DNA of 64,000 nucleotides. Source: Parus major. Taxonomy: Eukaryota; Chordata; Aves; Passeriformes; Paridae. Within the stretch, counting starts at the first letter, position 1; the number at the start of each line of letters is the position of its first letter. A program made the position numbers and the translations under genes. Of the stretch, positions 12,691 to 26,956 are shown in pieces. The stretch lies in contig NC_031769.1 of the NCBI RefSeq assembly GCF_001522545.3, forward strand, positions 131,082,490-131,146,489. Direction: 5' to 3'. Under the pieces are notes generated by a model. That model was not told the origin of the DNA. It did no database searches and worked only from the letters and a program-made list of their open reading frames with translations.

Positions 12691-15600
12691 TTGAGCAGAG
12701 GGTAGTGAGAGCCTCTGCAGTGTTCAAGCACTTTTTTCTGGAGCTATTTTTGTTCTAAGGAATAAAAGTCTTGGATATGGCAATGCATGGTGATGAACAG
12801 ATGTGGAATCTTTGTTTTGGTTTCTTTTTTAATATATAATATTCTGAAATGCTTAGCATTTAAACTTCTATATTAATGTAATTTTCATTAAGATACTGAT
12901 GATTTGGAAAGCTTTTTGAAAGATAAATCTATCTATGATGTGCTGAACTATTAGTTAGGCAGTGTCTGATTTCTGAGCAGAAGTGTTTAGAAAGTAACAT
13001 CTTCCCAGATATCTTTGTACTTCAATTGTGGTTTTCTGGCAGAATTCCCACTGCAGAGGGGATGTTTGAATTGTGCTCCATCACTTATGTCAACAAGTGC
13101 AGTGTTTGTCTTCTGCCCAACCAGGACTGGATTCTTAGAGTGAAATACTCTAACATTTGCCAGCAGCTTAGTATTTGTTTCCAGGCAGACAGTGTGTAGT
13201 TTATCTTATACTGACTTAAATATCTTTAAGAGCACAGTTGGTGAGATGAGTCAGAAGCAAGTGGTATCACACTTCACTTTATGGGGATAGGATCCCTGCC
13301 TGGGATCGTTTAATGTTGCTTACAAATGAACTCTGTCATTCTCTGTACTGAGCATTAACAGCAATAATCACAGATAGACTAAATCACGAGTGTTTGCTCT
13401 TGCAGAGGTCTGGGGTTTGTGTTCTACCAAGAAGCTCACATTTTGTGGGCTCTGAGGGAAATACAAGTGTAGTATTTGTATTCCTGAAACTTCACTGAGT
13501 AGGATGTGGTTTTCCCAAGGTTCTTTGGAGTCTGTAAGCAGGTTGTTGCAATGCTGCATTTCCGTGTGACACTGGGTGAGTGGTGGTGGTGTGACCTGGG
13601 AAACTGGCTGAGTGGACACTTTTGGACAGTCCTGCCTTGGACAGAGCCACTGAGAAAACTACAGGGGAAACTACATTTGGCAAAAGGAGGTGCTGGAGAG
13701 CCAGCTTTGAACAGATAACTCCACTTTCATACTAAAGAGTTACAAAGAGCAGTGTGAGTATGCACAGCAGCATAGGACTGATCGCTCGGTTTTGGCCTTG
13801 CTATCACTTTTCTGAAAATGTAGTGGGTTTGGTTTTTGTCCTCTGTAAGGCTCTTCAAGGATCTCTCCTGTCTCACTCTGTCCGGGTGCGTGCTGTCACG
13901 TCTCCTTGAATTGCTTTGGTTGCATCAACTGCAGAAACGAAATCTATTTTTCACCTCTAGAGAGCGACCTCGAGCTGCTCTCCAATCGCTGCCGGGGTAA
14001 AGCTCTCAGGAGGCCTTTGCTGAATGATTTGAGTTTGAACTGAAGTTTTTGGTCTTTGAATGGTCTCATAATACCAAGGAAGTTTTTAATATTTTCCATA
14101 ATTACTATGTTTTGCTTCCCTGTACTTCCTAAGGACTAATGTGGTGCTAAGCACATATCCAGCTTCTCACTGAAGAGCCTGAAACGATTGGCATGTCCCA
14201 ATGGTGAGAGAATTCTGGTGGGCTCAGAATTACTACTTAAAATGGTATATATCTAATTTAAGGTATATTATGAGATACTTTAAAAGTAGACTCTTTGACT
14301 ATACTGTTTACTAGTACTGGTTTTTTTTAAACAAATATTAAATGAAGGAATTTGAGGGATCACATGCATTTTCCATCAAAGCAAAAGTCTTCTGCTTCCA
14401 AGCTTCTGCACCATCTCCTTTGGCAATGTTCAACCCTGCTCCACACCCCTGGCAAGAGGAGAGATCCTGCAGCTGAAGGCTGTAGAACTTTAATGCAGCC
14501 CTTTTAGTCTTTTTCTCTTTTAAAATAGATTTTTGAGTTTTTTGATGTGTGAAAATATTCCTGTAATTCCTGAGCTACTAAGTTTTCTTTCCACAACAAA
14601 CTTAGATTTTTAAATCTAATACTCAAAATGTAGGGCTTTGATAACTTCTAGTGGAGCCTGGCAGAAGGCTGTCTTTTCCTCTTCAAGAGGAATTCCTGGT
14701 CTCTGGGGACACATGGGAATCATGACACAGTTACTTTATCTTGCACGTGTTTATTTTGACAATCTCTACCTTGTGTGAGCAATAGCATCACTCCAAAGCA
14801 GATCTGCCAGCTGAACCCCATCTGTTTTTCCATGCCCTGGTTACCTCCTTTGGCTAAGAGAAAACAGAAAAGCTGTTTTCAACCAAACTTCACCTGTAAA
14901 CACAACGGAGAAAAGCAACTGTACAAAGTGTCACTCTGGGTTGTGTGGAACAGCCTCACTTGGTCAGGCCCTGCTTTCCCACAGCAGAGCAGCCAGGAGC
15001 AGGGCCTGAGCCCTGCTTGCTTCCCAGTCCTGTTCTGCTCTGTCACATCACCTTGGTTACATTACTCTGTCACAGGTCCTTGCATGTTCCTTACTGAATC
15101 TCTTAGTTCTCTGTCCTGCTACTCCAACTTTCCCATTTTTCCCATTTCTCACTTCTTTACACTCTTCTACTCTTCCCTTTCCTTGTTCTTCTTTTATTTA
15201 TAAACTGCCACACTACCAGAGGCTGCAGTTTTGAATGTTTTCATGTTGCTAAGTGATATTTTTCCTCTGTTCTCAACAGCCTGGTTTTCTTAGAATTGTT
15301 TAGTATCTGCAGCCCCACTTGGTTGCCCTAAATTCAGATACATTCTTGTCTTTATCTCCCATAGCTAAACAACAGCTTTACTTGCCATGTTCACCCTTGT
15401 AGTTATTACTAAATCTGTTTTTTTGGACAATAGTGTTTCAGAAATTGTTATATTTCACAATGTATTTGCTGACTGTGTTGTGTTTTATTACAAGAGACTT
15501 GCACTCTGCTCATAAGGACAAGCTGATTATTTAGCCAATCTACTCATTACTCCACTGATTAGGGGTCTGGAAATATTAAACTATATATGGATTTTCAACT

Positions 15601-17814
15601 ACTAATGGTACAGCAAGTAATCAAGACGAAAACACAGAGTTTTCACCAGCTATTGAAGTCAAACTATCCATAAAACTCCAGTTACCCCTTCTAAAACTGT
15701 GGATCAGAATTACCTACGTCACTGTTCTTTCCATTTAATCCAAAGTTAAGTAGGTGTCAGAAAAAAACATGAAAACATGTGTCATGAGCTTAGATGAATT
15801 CAATAGGAGATACAGAGCAGATGCAGCCAGAGAGAGCTCATCCCCAAGGGACAGGCCTGTACTGCTTCTGGGACCATTGTGGGAGAGGTGTGGATGCCAG
15901 TACGGCACCACGGAGGCTTTGCTGGTCTGTCACTGGTACACACTGGGCATTCCAGTGGCTTTGAAGTGCTCAGCACCTTTAGAGGTACTGCAAGGCCAAA
16001 TTTCAGGTTACTTTTTCAGACCATGATGAGCAATCTGTGCACAGAGAGAAATGTCTGCAATGCAGAGCCCCAGCCTGCAGAAACTCCTTACTAACATTAA
16101 CTCTAAACTTACAAGTATTTTTGGCTGCTTTCTTCCCCCAGCAGATAATTTTCCATTTAAAATAGTGTTGAACCAGTGGGATGCAGTTACTCTGCCACTG
16201 CAGTTGCTCTCCCTGTGCTGCACACAGCCTGGTGTGAGGTGGCAGGGTCTGCCTTAACATGTCATTGTAGCACTTGCTGAGCGTGTTTCCACAGCTGAAA
16301 AGGATTAGTTCTGACATTGCTGTGCTGATGGATCCTGCCTCTACATCAAAGAACTTAAGTCAGCAGAGTGTTGTAAGGGTCCCAGTGTCTGCACTTACAG
16401 AGAAACTGTAAAACATCAGATTTTAATTCCTGGTTGGCAATAAAATCTGAAATTTACAGTGATGAACAATTTTGTGCTAAATAGTAAATCAGTGACATTT
16501 TAAACTGGAGTACATGACTTTGAAGACTAAAGCTTATATCAATTTTACTTCATCAGAATGAAAAGAAATAGCAAGTTTCTTCCCAAATACCAAACTAGTG
16601 TAATATGAATTCTTCACTTAAACTGTCCAAAATGGTTAATTTCTAAAGATGTGTGACACACATGTAGTGGCTGAATTTTCATAAGAATTAAGAAAAATGC
16701 TTGTAATTACATATCTACCAGCTAAAGGTGCTTGTAATCCAACTTCCCTCTGGTCTTCACCTGGGCTTCTCACCTTGTGGAAATGCTGTGGTTTAGAAAA
16801 ACACCTTTGCCCAGCTTTGGCAGAGAAAGCTTTGCCTGACTTTTTTGCAAAGGACTTTTTCCTCCTCTGAAGATCTGAGGTGGTCCAATGGCACTGTAGA
16901 TGAATCAAGATGGATGAAAGATCCAGACATTTTGGAACTGTGTCCCTGAGGGGACAGCACAAAAGCCATCTTGAAACACCAGCACGCCTCATGGGCTTGG
17001 GTGTATTTTTTGTAAATTCTAAGTAGGCATTTACTTGCCACCATGTTCAACACTGTGACTGCTGTGGTAGTCATTAGTAATACAAATAATTGTTTCAAAC
17101 CTGATACTCTGAGTGTTTTTGAGTGGGACCAAACTCTGTGGAAAATTGATAATTAAACTATTTAGGAATAATTAGCCCAGCTGATATGAGAATAGATTAG
17201 GGTAGCTGCATCTTGGTATTTTTCTAAAAATTACTGTGGTTAGTGCCGTAAAGTAGTGGCTTCAAATTATTTTAGGATATTTTCTAATGGAAAGTATATT
17301 AAGACAATAATTACATAAATAATATAACTTGACATTCTTTAAAGAAACAAAACACTTCTAATTCATAAAAATCAGTTTTAGATTTATTAAGTATTTCAGC
17401 TGGCCTTATTAAAAGGTATTACTTAAGACAGATAAGGATTCTCTTTTGTTTCTGTGAAAAAAAAGTAATAAAAAAGTACATTTTTCATTCAGGCACTTCA
17501 CACTTCAGAGCTTCAAAACTTAGAGCTAAAATGAGCAGGTTTCATGCCATCCCCATTTCAGTTAATGATCTCTTGCCACTTCTTTCTGTCAGACTTGGAT
17601 TGCACTCAAAATGCTAAATCAAACCTATAATTTTCCTGTTGTTCTGCTTTTCTGGAGGACAGTTCAGGCTCTTAATTCAGGCCTTTGTATCTCTCCTTGG
17701 CGCTCACACAGCTGACTCCAAGGAATTTAATAGTCAAACCAGAATAATAATACAAAATCCATTTCTGTTTAAAATAGCTATGTGGATACATTGTTGCTCT
17801 TGAACTATTTCCTA
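12691..17814. other. intergenic sequence
   Basis: Between ATP6V1C1 and the CpG island. No gene, RNA or clear transposon is recognised. It holds a small cluster of CpGs at 13880-14000 in otherwise CpG-poor DNA and a C/T-rich tract at 15105-15200. The 142-codon frame ending near 15203 begins at a GTG and ends in that pyrimidine tract, so I do not call it a gene. Confidence 0.5.
15105..15200. repeat. pyrimidine-rich low-complexity tract
   Basis: About 95 bases made mostly of C and T on the + strand, with runs such as CTTTCCCATTTTTCCC and CTACTCTTCCCTTTCC. It is seen directly and no function is assigned. Confidence 0.7.
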
Positions 17815-17935
17815 ATTAAAATTTAAAAAGAAACTCAACCAAAAATCAAACCCACAAAAAACCCCAAAATCCACAAACAAACTAGCAACAACCAAAAAAA
17901 AACCCACAAAACCATCAAACCCACAACATGGGGTC
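17815..17935. repeat. A/C-rich low-complexity tract
   Basis: About 120 bases nearly devoid of G and T on the + strand, built from irregular CAAAAACCC-like words such as CCCACAAAAAACCCC. It could be a decayed retroposon tail or a simple A/C-rich satellite. Nothing adjacent supports a full element. Confidence 0.7.
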
Positions 17936-18340
17936 CTCCAGAACAATGAAATTCAGCAACCTCTGGAAGTCGATCAGCTGCTTTACAGAACTATTTTTTA
18001 ATGTACTTACTAACACCTTGTCTTATCTTAAGCAAATATTGGCAAAGGACAATATCTCAAAGCAATACATTTTCAAGTAACCAACCTTTTTGCATAGCAT
18101 GGCAAAGGAACCAGGATGTGAACACTTCCTGCAAAAGAATGGGAGGAGCAGGGTTAGCAAACAGAAGGCAGCTTAACCAAAGTGTGAAATTCAGCTTTAG
18201 ACAGCAGAAATGGCCTTGTCTGCATGTAAGCTGGCTCAGCTCTCGCCATAGAGAGCCTGAGGAGCAGTTTGGTAGTGCTGTGTGAGCAGGGGTGTCCAGT
18301 GCCGTTTCAAGCACCATAAGGCAGCTGAGATTCTGCTGTT

Positions 18341-18395
18341 AGAATCACAGAATTGTTTAGGTTGGAAAAGACCTTTAAGATCATCAGAGGTAGAA
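18341..18395 (-). mobile_element. short CR1 LINE 3'-end fragment
   Basis: AGAATCACAGAATTGTTTAG followed by GTTGGAAAAGACCTTTAAGATCATC is the reverse complement of the terminal ~55 bases of an avian CR1 element, including the octamer-type end. The flanking sequence does not continue the element. Confidence 0.75.
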
Positions 18396-21300
18396 TGATA
18401 TGTAAGACATGGGGCCAGTGGGAGGCCCATATCCATCTGGATCCTACCTGGATCACTAAGTGCTTTGCTTTTCTGTCTGAATCCCCTCTGGCTGAGCAGC
18501 TGAACTTCTCTGCTCCTTACATCCCCATGAACTGTAGTGGGCCATAGATAGCATTACATGTCTTCATCCCTAACTGAATCCCAAGGGCTTCTTTTCCACA
18601 CTGTGATGTCTCCAACCTTCTCAAGCTGCAGTTCTTATATGGAACTCTCTGCAAATCACTGTTTTGATAAGCTTTTTTTTTTCTGTTGCTTTTTAACCTT
18701 TCCTGAAGCTATTTAAATTTGTTGGGTTTTTCCCTATCCTTGTGGTCAGTTGCACACAGAACATGAAACAAAGGTGCTGGCAAGTGTGAACTCAGCCAAG
18801 CATTGAGTGCACTGGGATTGTATCAGTGATTCAGCTGTGCTCAGCAGGTTCAGCTGCAGGTCTCTCCTCTGGAGCCAGCTGACTCGGGCTGCTCTGCTTG
18901 CACAGGTGTAGCACAATAAACCCACAGCACGGGCAGAGTGAAGCTGAACAAATACCTGGGCACTGAGAGGATGTCATGGATAGACCTAATGGGAAAAGAG
19001 ACGATACCCTCCAGCAGTGTTTTGGTCCACAGCACCGTCTGAAGAGAGCAGCTGGGTGAATCTAAAATTCAGAGAATGTTCTCTGCCTGAATGAGCCCAT
19101 GCGTCCTCAAAAGCAGCTGGGATTCTCCTCAGGATAGATCTTCCTTAGAGACCTCTTTGCTTTTATATGTGTGTCCTAGCTGGTGTACTGGCACGGTATC
19201 CCATACAATGTGTGTATTTATTTTGCCAGCAAACAAAGGCTGGAATATTCCCTTTTTGCAGGTTTGTAAATGAGGCGGAGAGCTAAACTTCCAAATTTCC
19301 GAGTATGTTCAGATTTGCAAATTCATCCCATCTCAAATTTAAGCCCAAATATTCAATATAAATGTTATCTACTCACATTTAGAAACAAAGCATGCCAGAG
19401 CAGAGAACCATGAAATTCATAGTTTAATAGAATTGCTCAAATAAATAGGAATGCATTTAGTTATTTGCTATCATCACCAGGTGCTTCCACAAGACCGAGG
19501 CAGTGTCTTACCTCAGGAGAATAACTAACTTTTCTAAAAGAAGATTATCTTAGTTTTCATTTCCTGTATCAACAGACTTCCTACTGCCGTTTGTTTTAAT
19601 GTGGAGTTAAAAAATGTAACAATTTTAAACTGAGGCAAATAAATCTGTCTTAAGCAGCCTTTGACCATTTACAGACACCATTTACAGACTGTTCACTGCT
19701 GAGATCAGTGCTTACATTAATTCACGGGTTAATCAACTCTTAAAGATACAAAGTAATGGATCTTAAGAGAGCAAGAAAAATGTTAGCTGACGAGGGAAGC
19801 CTCCGTCATAGGAAAGGGCTCGGTGGTTGTGTGGAGAAGCAGCCCTTGCGACACGGCATTCCTGCTCTATCTGTAAGTGAAAGGTTTCTGGCAAACTGAG
19901 CTCAACCAGGCAGGAGCAGCCTCCGGCCCTGCTCTGCTTCCAAGAGGAAAACACAGCCGTGTTGTCGTCATTCAGAGAAGGAGTGGAAGGAAGAAATAAG
20001 TAATCTGCTGAGATGGGAATGGTAATGGAGATATATTTTGAAACTGATGTAAATCCTGTTTGGTGACGTACTGGTGAGTCACGAGGGTGGGTGGAAGTGA
20101 TTTTGCATAATAACGGTATCATCTGCTTTCTGCAACAGCAAACACAGGCTCTGTGCAGCAGCCAGTGAGTCATATGCTGTGTACCAACCTAAAAAGGGTG
20201 AAACCTCAAAATATTTACAGTTGCATTTCACATCTCTCTGCTAAAAGGCGTTGGGAGTGGACATGGGTGGTGCACAGCTGTTCTGGTTTCCCCTGGACTG
20301 ACCACATCCAACCCAGGAGTCAACACTTCGGAGGAATCTTAGGAAGATGCTGCTCTAGGCTTCACAGTGTTTAGACAGAATAAAAGAGGACAGACATGAA
20401 TGGAAGGACAGGATCTTTCAGAATTAGCATTTATAAAGAATGAGGCTAAATTCAGAATAATTGTACTGAGGTAAATTTTCAGTGTCACTTTCCAATAATC
20501 TCAGGTGAAGCACTGGAGTTTGAAGGAAGACACACATTCAAAAGTTTGTGCTGAAGCCTAGAAATATTCCCAAGTGCTTATTGAATGAAGATGATTTTTC
20601 TCTCCTTTTCTTTAACATTTTATTTTTTAGATAACAAAATATGCTTTAAAATTCAGCATGATTGCTCTTAACTGGGCTCTTAAACACTGATAACACAAAT
20701 GTAATTAGGTCCTGCCAGTTTCTGTCTCCTTTTTCACATCCTCTTGGCACTGTAGTGAACAGAAAAAAAGCCTAGGAAAAGAAGACAGCAAAATACTGTA
20801 TTTGTCAGGTTTATACTTGACTGAGTAGACCCTGTGTATGTAGAATTAGAAATTCCTGAACTTCCAGAGCTTTCATAATGTAGAACACAACTAATGGAGT
20901 GTCTGACTACTTCCTTTTTAATTGCATTTAGATTTTCCTGTGCTGTTGCTTTAGGCTGATAGAGCATCTAGTCTATATCAAAACAAATGAATTATCTATA
21001 AACAATTAAAATGTGGCAGTACCTGCTTAATTTTGTAATACCCACAGAGAGAAGAATGCATCCAAAGGAAAAAGTCAAATATATTTTAATTAAGATTTGG
21101 GTATTAGGACTATAAAATTTCAGGCTCACTCTGCCAGGAACAACTGAAGTGATAAATGTTTACCCAGTATGATACTTAGTTACATAAAATACTGGTTTCA
21201 TAACTAGGTTTTATGATTTACCTTCTTAATTAGGGACAAAATGTAGTCTTGGAACAAAGAACGAGGTAAACAGATTTCATGTGGAGGAGCTCTGCAGAGA

Positions 21301-24300
21301 GTTGGGTAAATGAGGATAAATCCATCACAGTCTGAGTTTTCCAGGGACATCGTGGTTGGTGCCAGTGTCGGCTTCTGCCAACAAGACGGCAGCGATTGAT
21401 TTGTGCCCTTGTAGGGACAAACTCAATGGCTCTTTCTGCTGGGGAGTACCACCCAGGTGTTTCAAACTTCTCTCTGCATTATCCTTTCTTACTTACACTT
21501 AATATCCTTGCTGGATATTACACTTGATGTTCTTTATTCAGGTGCCTTAATCAATAGATGTTTAAACACTCTCAAATGAGGCCTGGTGCACAGCTGACCA
21601 TTTATTTTTCCCAGAAAGAAATTTAATTTCACTAGCTGCCAGTTTCTTTGAACAAGCTTGGGACCCCCAAAGGGACTGAAGGAAGACATTATACCTTCTC
21701 TAAGAAAGAGATCTCAGCTGGGCTGTCACAGCCTAGCAATACTTTGTAGGATGTGTTTTCACGGGTGGTTATTGCACCCTCCAAACACTCTGGTGAGGGG
21801 AATGGCTGTTTAGATCAACCAGCAGCTCTCAAAGTGGCCAAGTAATACAGCCAAAGCTTCTTTATTATGACCTTTTTCATACCTCTTTTTCTTTTGATCC
21901 CTTTGAACTATTTGAACTGGCAGGAAAGTAGGAGGTATTTTCCATGAGGACAAATACCTAGCCATTAGCAAACCTAGCCATTAGCAAGCAGGCTATCCCC
22001 CAAGCATCCCACTTTCCTGGAAACCCAGGATCCACCATCACTCAGTCTCTGCTTCTGTGCAAATGGGGTAACCCTGCATTCCAACAGCAGCAAAGGGCAC
22101 TGCTGCTCAGTTCACAAATAAAGCAAATATCCTCATGCAACTTCAGAAAGTTTGAACTTCTAATGTGTCAGAAGTTAGATGAGGCAGACCTAGGGTTTTG
22201 TCTTTCCACATACTGATTTTGAAGATTTCTGTTCACACTGCACACAGAAAAGGCACAATGCACGTTGTACAAAATGCACATCTGTCTCAGTTTCCAGTCA
22301 TAAGATGCCATGCAGTGAGGACACTTTGATGCCTGCTATGTATTGATTTATCACTACTTGCTGGGAAGGTGAATATACTGATCCTAATCTTCCCATTTAT
22401 GCAAAGCTTACAGTTTGTTCACTGGGAAACTTTCACCACTCACAAGAGAAGGAAACTGAGCCCTGACAAGTTCAGGTCAGCATTAAAGTCCAGCTGTGGT
22501 TCAAAGGCTGAGAAAGCTGAAAAGAAATGACTACAAAATTTCCTTGATAGTAGTCCATCACAGGAAACTTCTGTGCTGCCAGGCCACAGTTATTCACAAG
22601 TAAGAGTCTAGTAAATTATTATTTTGAAATTAATTTGAAAGGTTCAGAAAGAGGGATTCAAGGCCTTGCTCTCTTACTCTGTGAAGTTGGAATTTGAAGT
22701 TCTGTTTCAGAGTAATTTTCAAACATGAAAAAGATGTAGTGGAAGATTGAGTTAATTTATTCCTCTCTATGAGCTGTTTGGCCATCTTACCAAATCTTCA
22801 CATGTAGCTAATATTGAGTATCACCCACACATGTCCAGGAAGCTGTGAAGACTAAACTGAAGACTTTCTTGGTTGGAATGGCCCTATCAGATAAATGAAT
22901 GCTACTATTTCCTTGTTGAAAGAAATGCATAATTAATGCAGAGCAATGTGGGAATTAATTATATGGTATAAATTTTTAAAAATTAATTATTTGAGAAATC
23001 AAGGCAAGCAAATTATACTTGTGTTCACAACAGGAAAGAGAAATGCTCAATCATTTACTCATATAAACAGTATGAAAGCTGCAGAGGCAATCTTGCTTCC
23101 AGGCATATTGCAAGCTTAGAGTGATGATGTCAAATGGATATAACACAGCTAAATAATTCTATTTCTCCTCAGATACACAGAATACATTACTAGAAAGAAA
23201 AAGTTGTAAATTCAAATTCTTCTCTCCCCTCTAATAATCTTCTTGAACCAAACAGATCCTGGGTAGGTCAGTAAACTGATCTGCTGCCTACTTTCTAGGG
23301 TAAAGAGAACAGGTTTGTGAGAAAATCTGGGGCCTGAAACCAGGTTTAACACCATCTAATAAAACAAGCAGAGATGCTACACAAAAAAAAGAAAAAAAAG
23401 AAGAGAGGCAGGACAGCTCCTAAACCTCCTACTGCTTCTTCTGCACCTAACACTGAAATGGTCATTGGGATACAGAATAATTAATTGACCCAGTATCACC
23501 AAAGGGAAAATTAATAATGGGCCCTACAACAATTATGTATGGATTTTATGAAGAAGAGTTTATTTTCATTTTTTTAAACCTATTTTACAGGAAAATGTAA
23601 ATTAAATTCCCTGATATCCCTCTTCTCTCCTTCATCCCCTGTCCATCCTGTCCTTTTACCTCCTACTCCCATTATTTCAAGTAGCATATTTTGAAACCAG
23701 CATACACAGAGCAGACACCTCTAACTGCATGAGGAGGAAAAGCATCACTGCAGTGTGCACCAGGCAGCACAAAACCAGAGCAGCTAAAACACAGTCCAAG
23801 CTCCACTAATAACATCAGTGGGAGACCACCCTTTTTTAGCAATTAATGAAGAGAGGTCAGATTTACGATGCCTTCATCATCTCCTGGCGTGAGGGTAACA
23901 GCATGACAAATTAAACTTGATCCAAAAAATTGCATTTTAATCCCTCTCCTGCTAGGCTACACCATTTCAGGTGCTGAAGTAAAGGAAGAAAATCAAATTG
24001 TAAAGTTTTTCCCCTCAAGAGTTCTGAAGATTTCAATTCTTCATTTGCACATTGCCACCAACCTTTTCCTGCCCTGCATCAATTGCTCTCCACCCAGCTT
24101 CACAGGCTGAATATCTCCCATCTGATTACACTGCTGGAAGGGATGGAGTCAGGCCAAGGATTCATCTGATCCTGGGTATTTTCTGTTTCTGAGGCAGACT
24201 TCTTTTTCTGTCTACTTTCTTTCACAATAGGATTCCCAGTGTAAAACTAATATTATTGAATTCATACCCCTGTACTGGTCCCTTGCTGTATTAAAGATGT

Positions 24301-26394
24301 TACCACCTGTTTCATGCCAGCCAACATGCACCACCCTGCCACAGGCTGTGGTATTTTATAGCTACAGCATACTCCCTCTGCACAATTCCTGTGTGCCTGT
24401 GTGCCTCAGAGTTTGCTTTTTAGCTCGGGAGGGAATCAGAATGGTGCAGATCCATCAACACTGTGCTCTTCACAGTTAGCACTGAGGACTAAATTTCAAT
24501 AATTCAGTATGAATTATGAAAATGATAAAAGGGTACCCACAATTGTATTTGGCTATTTTAACAAAAGAAAGTAAACCTCTTTTTTTTTTCTCCTAGTCTC
24601 TTAAATTTATTTTAAACACACCATAGAATAGAAGTTCCTTTAGCTGTGGAAAAAAAAATTTCCAGTTTCAAAAGGTAGTTCTCAGTTCCACTAGGAGCAG
24701 ATGAAAATAAAACTAAACCATTTACTTACTAGAGCTAGCAAACATTTTATTTTAGTCATACAAAAAATCTTATTTGAAAGTGTGTTTTTAAATTCAAAAT
24801 CAAAATGACACCAGAAGCTTAAATATGAAATCTGTAGTGGTTACATTATTATTTTTCTGCAGCAATTTTCTCCATGTTTCACCAAAAGTGGATATTTGAA
24901 AGGTGATAGGAAATACTAGTGCAAGGAAAATGAACATGGTTCAATACAATGCTTTAAGACCCCACTTCATATTTAAGGTTTCATTCCTCTCTAGTGGTGA
25001 TAGTGAACAGGAAAGAAAGAGAAGCCTTTTGGCGCTCTCTTGCCATTGGTTTTTCAAGGGTTTGAAAACTCTGTTAGAAAAAATATGTGTCAGAAGACAA
25101 AGTTCCTGCAAGTACAGCTAGAACTGAAATCAAAGTGATGTGAAAGCACACATGCCAGCAGGCAGCTTCCTGCCAGATCCCCTTAAACTTTTAAGTTAAA
25201 ATGAAACAAAATACAAAGGCTCCCCCAAGGTTCTGCTCCAGTGTGTTCCTCATTTAGAGCTTTTGGTCTAGGAAGTTTTGCACAATTACAGTGTGAGACA
25301 CGGATGTGTTGTTCATGTTTTCCTTTGAAGACTCAGGATGTCTGGCAGTTTTTCCTGGGCCATGTGTTGTGCTCACCTAGGGCACACAGCTCCTGGGAAG
25401 GGGGATGTGTGTTAGGCTTCTTTATTGGCTTCAGACACCATTATATCTCATTGCCCTGGGGACTGTTTGCTGGGAAGCAGCTTGATTGAAATATACTCTG
25501 TTTTTTAATAAAAGTAAAGTATGTTTAATCTACCAAAAGATCACCACAGTGATGATAAAGTAGCTCAGATCACTAGATCACTGCCCCACTCACCCTGGGA
25601 CCTTGGTAGCACAAGTACAGGGACAAGAGCTGTCGGCAGCTCCCACATGGGTAAGGAATATCAGCTGACCTCAGTCGGAAAGTAAGATTGCTGTGAGTTA
25701 GTATTTGGCTGGGAAGCAGCTTAGAAACACCTCAGTGGTCATCTGTTCTGGGAAGCACAATGGGTGATTTGGCAGCTTGGACAGCAGCCTCTGATCTGAA
25801 TACCTTCAGAACAAGAACACAGGACCTGCTGTCTGGGATGCAAAGCTAAGGCCTATGGGATCCTCCTAAAGATCTTGAGCCAGCCTTAGGGACAAGAACT
25901 TTTACCCCAGAGACGTTGTGTTCCTACTTGCAGCTCCCATAAGACTGGATAGCTGGATTTTGAATTTCAATGGATGAATCCTTTTCAGCTGACAGCCATA
26001 CTGTGTAATGGCATGAAGTGCAGAACATGATTTCTGTATTGCTCTAAGTTCTCATAGCAGAAAGAGTCATTCCTGCTGCTCTACTGCAAAGTTATCCCAG
26101 CAGAGAAACACTTACCTGGGATAAAGTCTCCCCTTCAGGATATGATCCCACAGTGACAGTGTTCATGGGGCTGTTTCCAGCCCTGCAGGGACCTTGTGAA
26201 GTTGGTCTTGCAATACAAACTGCAACCCTCATCAATACGACTCAGTGCAGAATCTCTGTCACTTAGATTATCCAAGCATAAACTTAAATGATAGTCTGTT
26301 TTTCAGGAGTGTCATGTTCTTGGTTGTTTACCATATGTGAGTATTCAAGAGGAAAGAGTGGAAGTATCTCTGGAGTTGAGTACTCAGTGTTGCA
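18396..26394. other. intergenic sequence upstream of the CpG island
   Basis: AT-rich DNA with no recognised exon, RNA gene or further transposon. Small items seen: a perfect 16-base direct duplication at 21957-21988 (CCTAGCCATTAGCAA..), an A-rich run at 23383-23410, and a CRE-like/AP-1 pair at 20064-20081 described separately. Open frames of up to 136 codons occur but show no family resemblance. Confidence 0.5.
20064..20081. promoter_or_regulatory. CRE-like and AP-1 sites spaced one helical turn
   Basis: TGACGTA at 20064-20070 and TGAGTCA at 20075-20081 lie 11 bases start to start. They sit in a patch (19790-20110) with more CpG than its surroundings. TGAGTCA is the consensus AP-1 site and TGACGTA is one base short of a full CRE. 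Regulatory function is inference only. Confidence 0.3.
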
Positions 26395-26956
26395 CCTTCA
26401 GTTCCCAATTATAGAGCAGCAAACTGCAGCGCCGAAGTGGGAGCAAGGCTCTCCCGGCTAGAGCGGGGAAGGAAGGGAGAGATGGCTTGGTGAAACGGAG
26501 CTCCAGAGCCAATCGGGGCACACGAGCTGGGTGCCAGAGCAGGCCGGGGGCTGCCGTGCGGTGCCGGTTGGGGCACGCTGCCGTGTCCGTGTAAATCCTG
26601 TCCGTGCAGACCCTAACCGGGGAGGAGAGAGCTGCTGCCCGCCCGCGGCGTCTGTCTGCCCCGGCCGGAGGGGAGCGGAGGGGCTCGGCAGGGCAGAGCC
26701 AGCATTCCCCACTTCTGGGAAACACCCGCGGCTGGGGAAAAAGATCGGGGACGAGCAGGAGGCGGTGAGATGGGAGAGCCGAGAGAAGCGGGAGGGGAGG
26801 GAAGAGGGCTGCGGGAGGAGAAGGGGAGGGGACAGCCAAGAGTCGGGGTGGGGGACAGCGGAGATAATAAAGCCGGGGAGAAGGGCTGGAAGGACGAGCG
26901 GAGTCGGGGAGAGCTGGACGAGCGGGGATGGTGCTGAGGGCGTGAGCGGGGCCGGC

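Noticed and set aside
14775..15203. 142-codon + strand open frame
   Set aside because: It starts at a GTG and its C-terminal third is a translated pyrimidine tract (Ser/Leu/Phe). No family resemblance and no splice context.
19763..20173. 136-codon minus-strand open frame
   Set aside because: No recognisable domain and no transcript context. It sits in a CpG-enriched patch where stops are rarer.
21957..21988. 16-base direct duplication as a transposon target-site duplication
   Set aside because: The two copies are immediately adjacent with nothing between them, so it is a simple tandem duplication.
26395..26956. BAALC exon 1 in the sequenced left part of the CpG island
   Set aside because: I read all + strand frames for an MGCGGS-type start and a phase-1 donor and found none.
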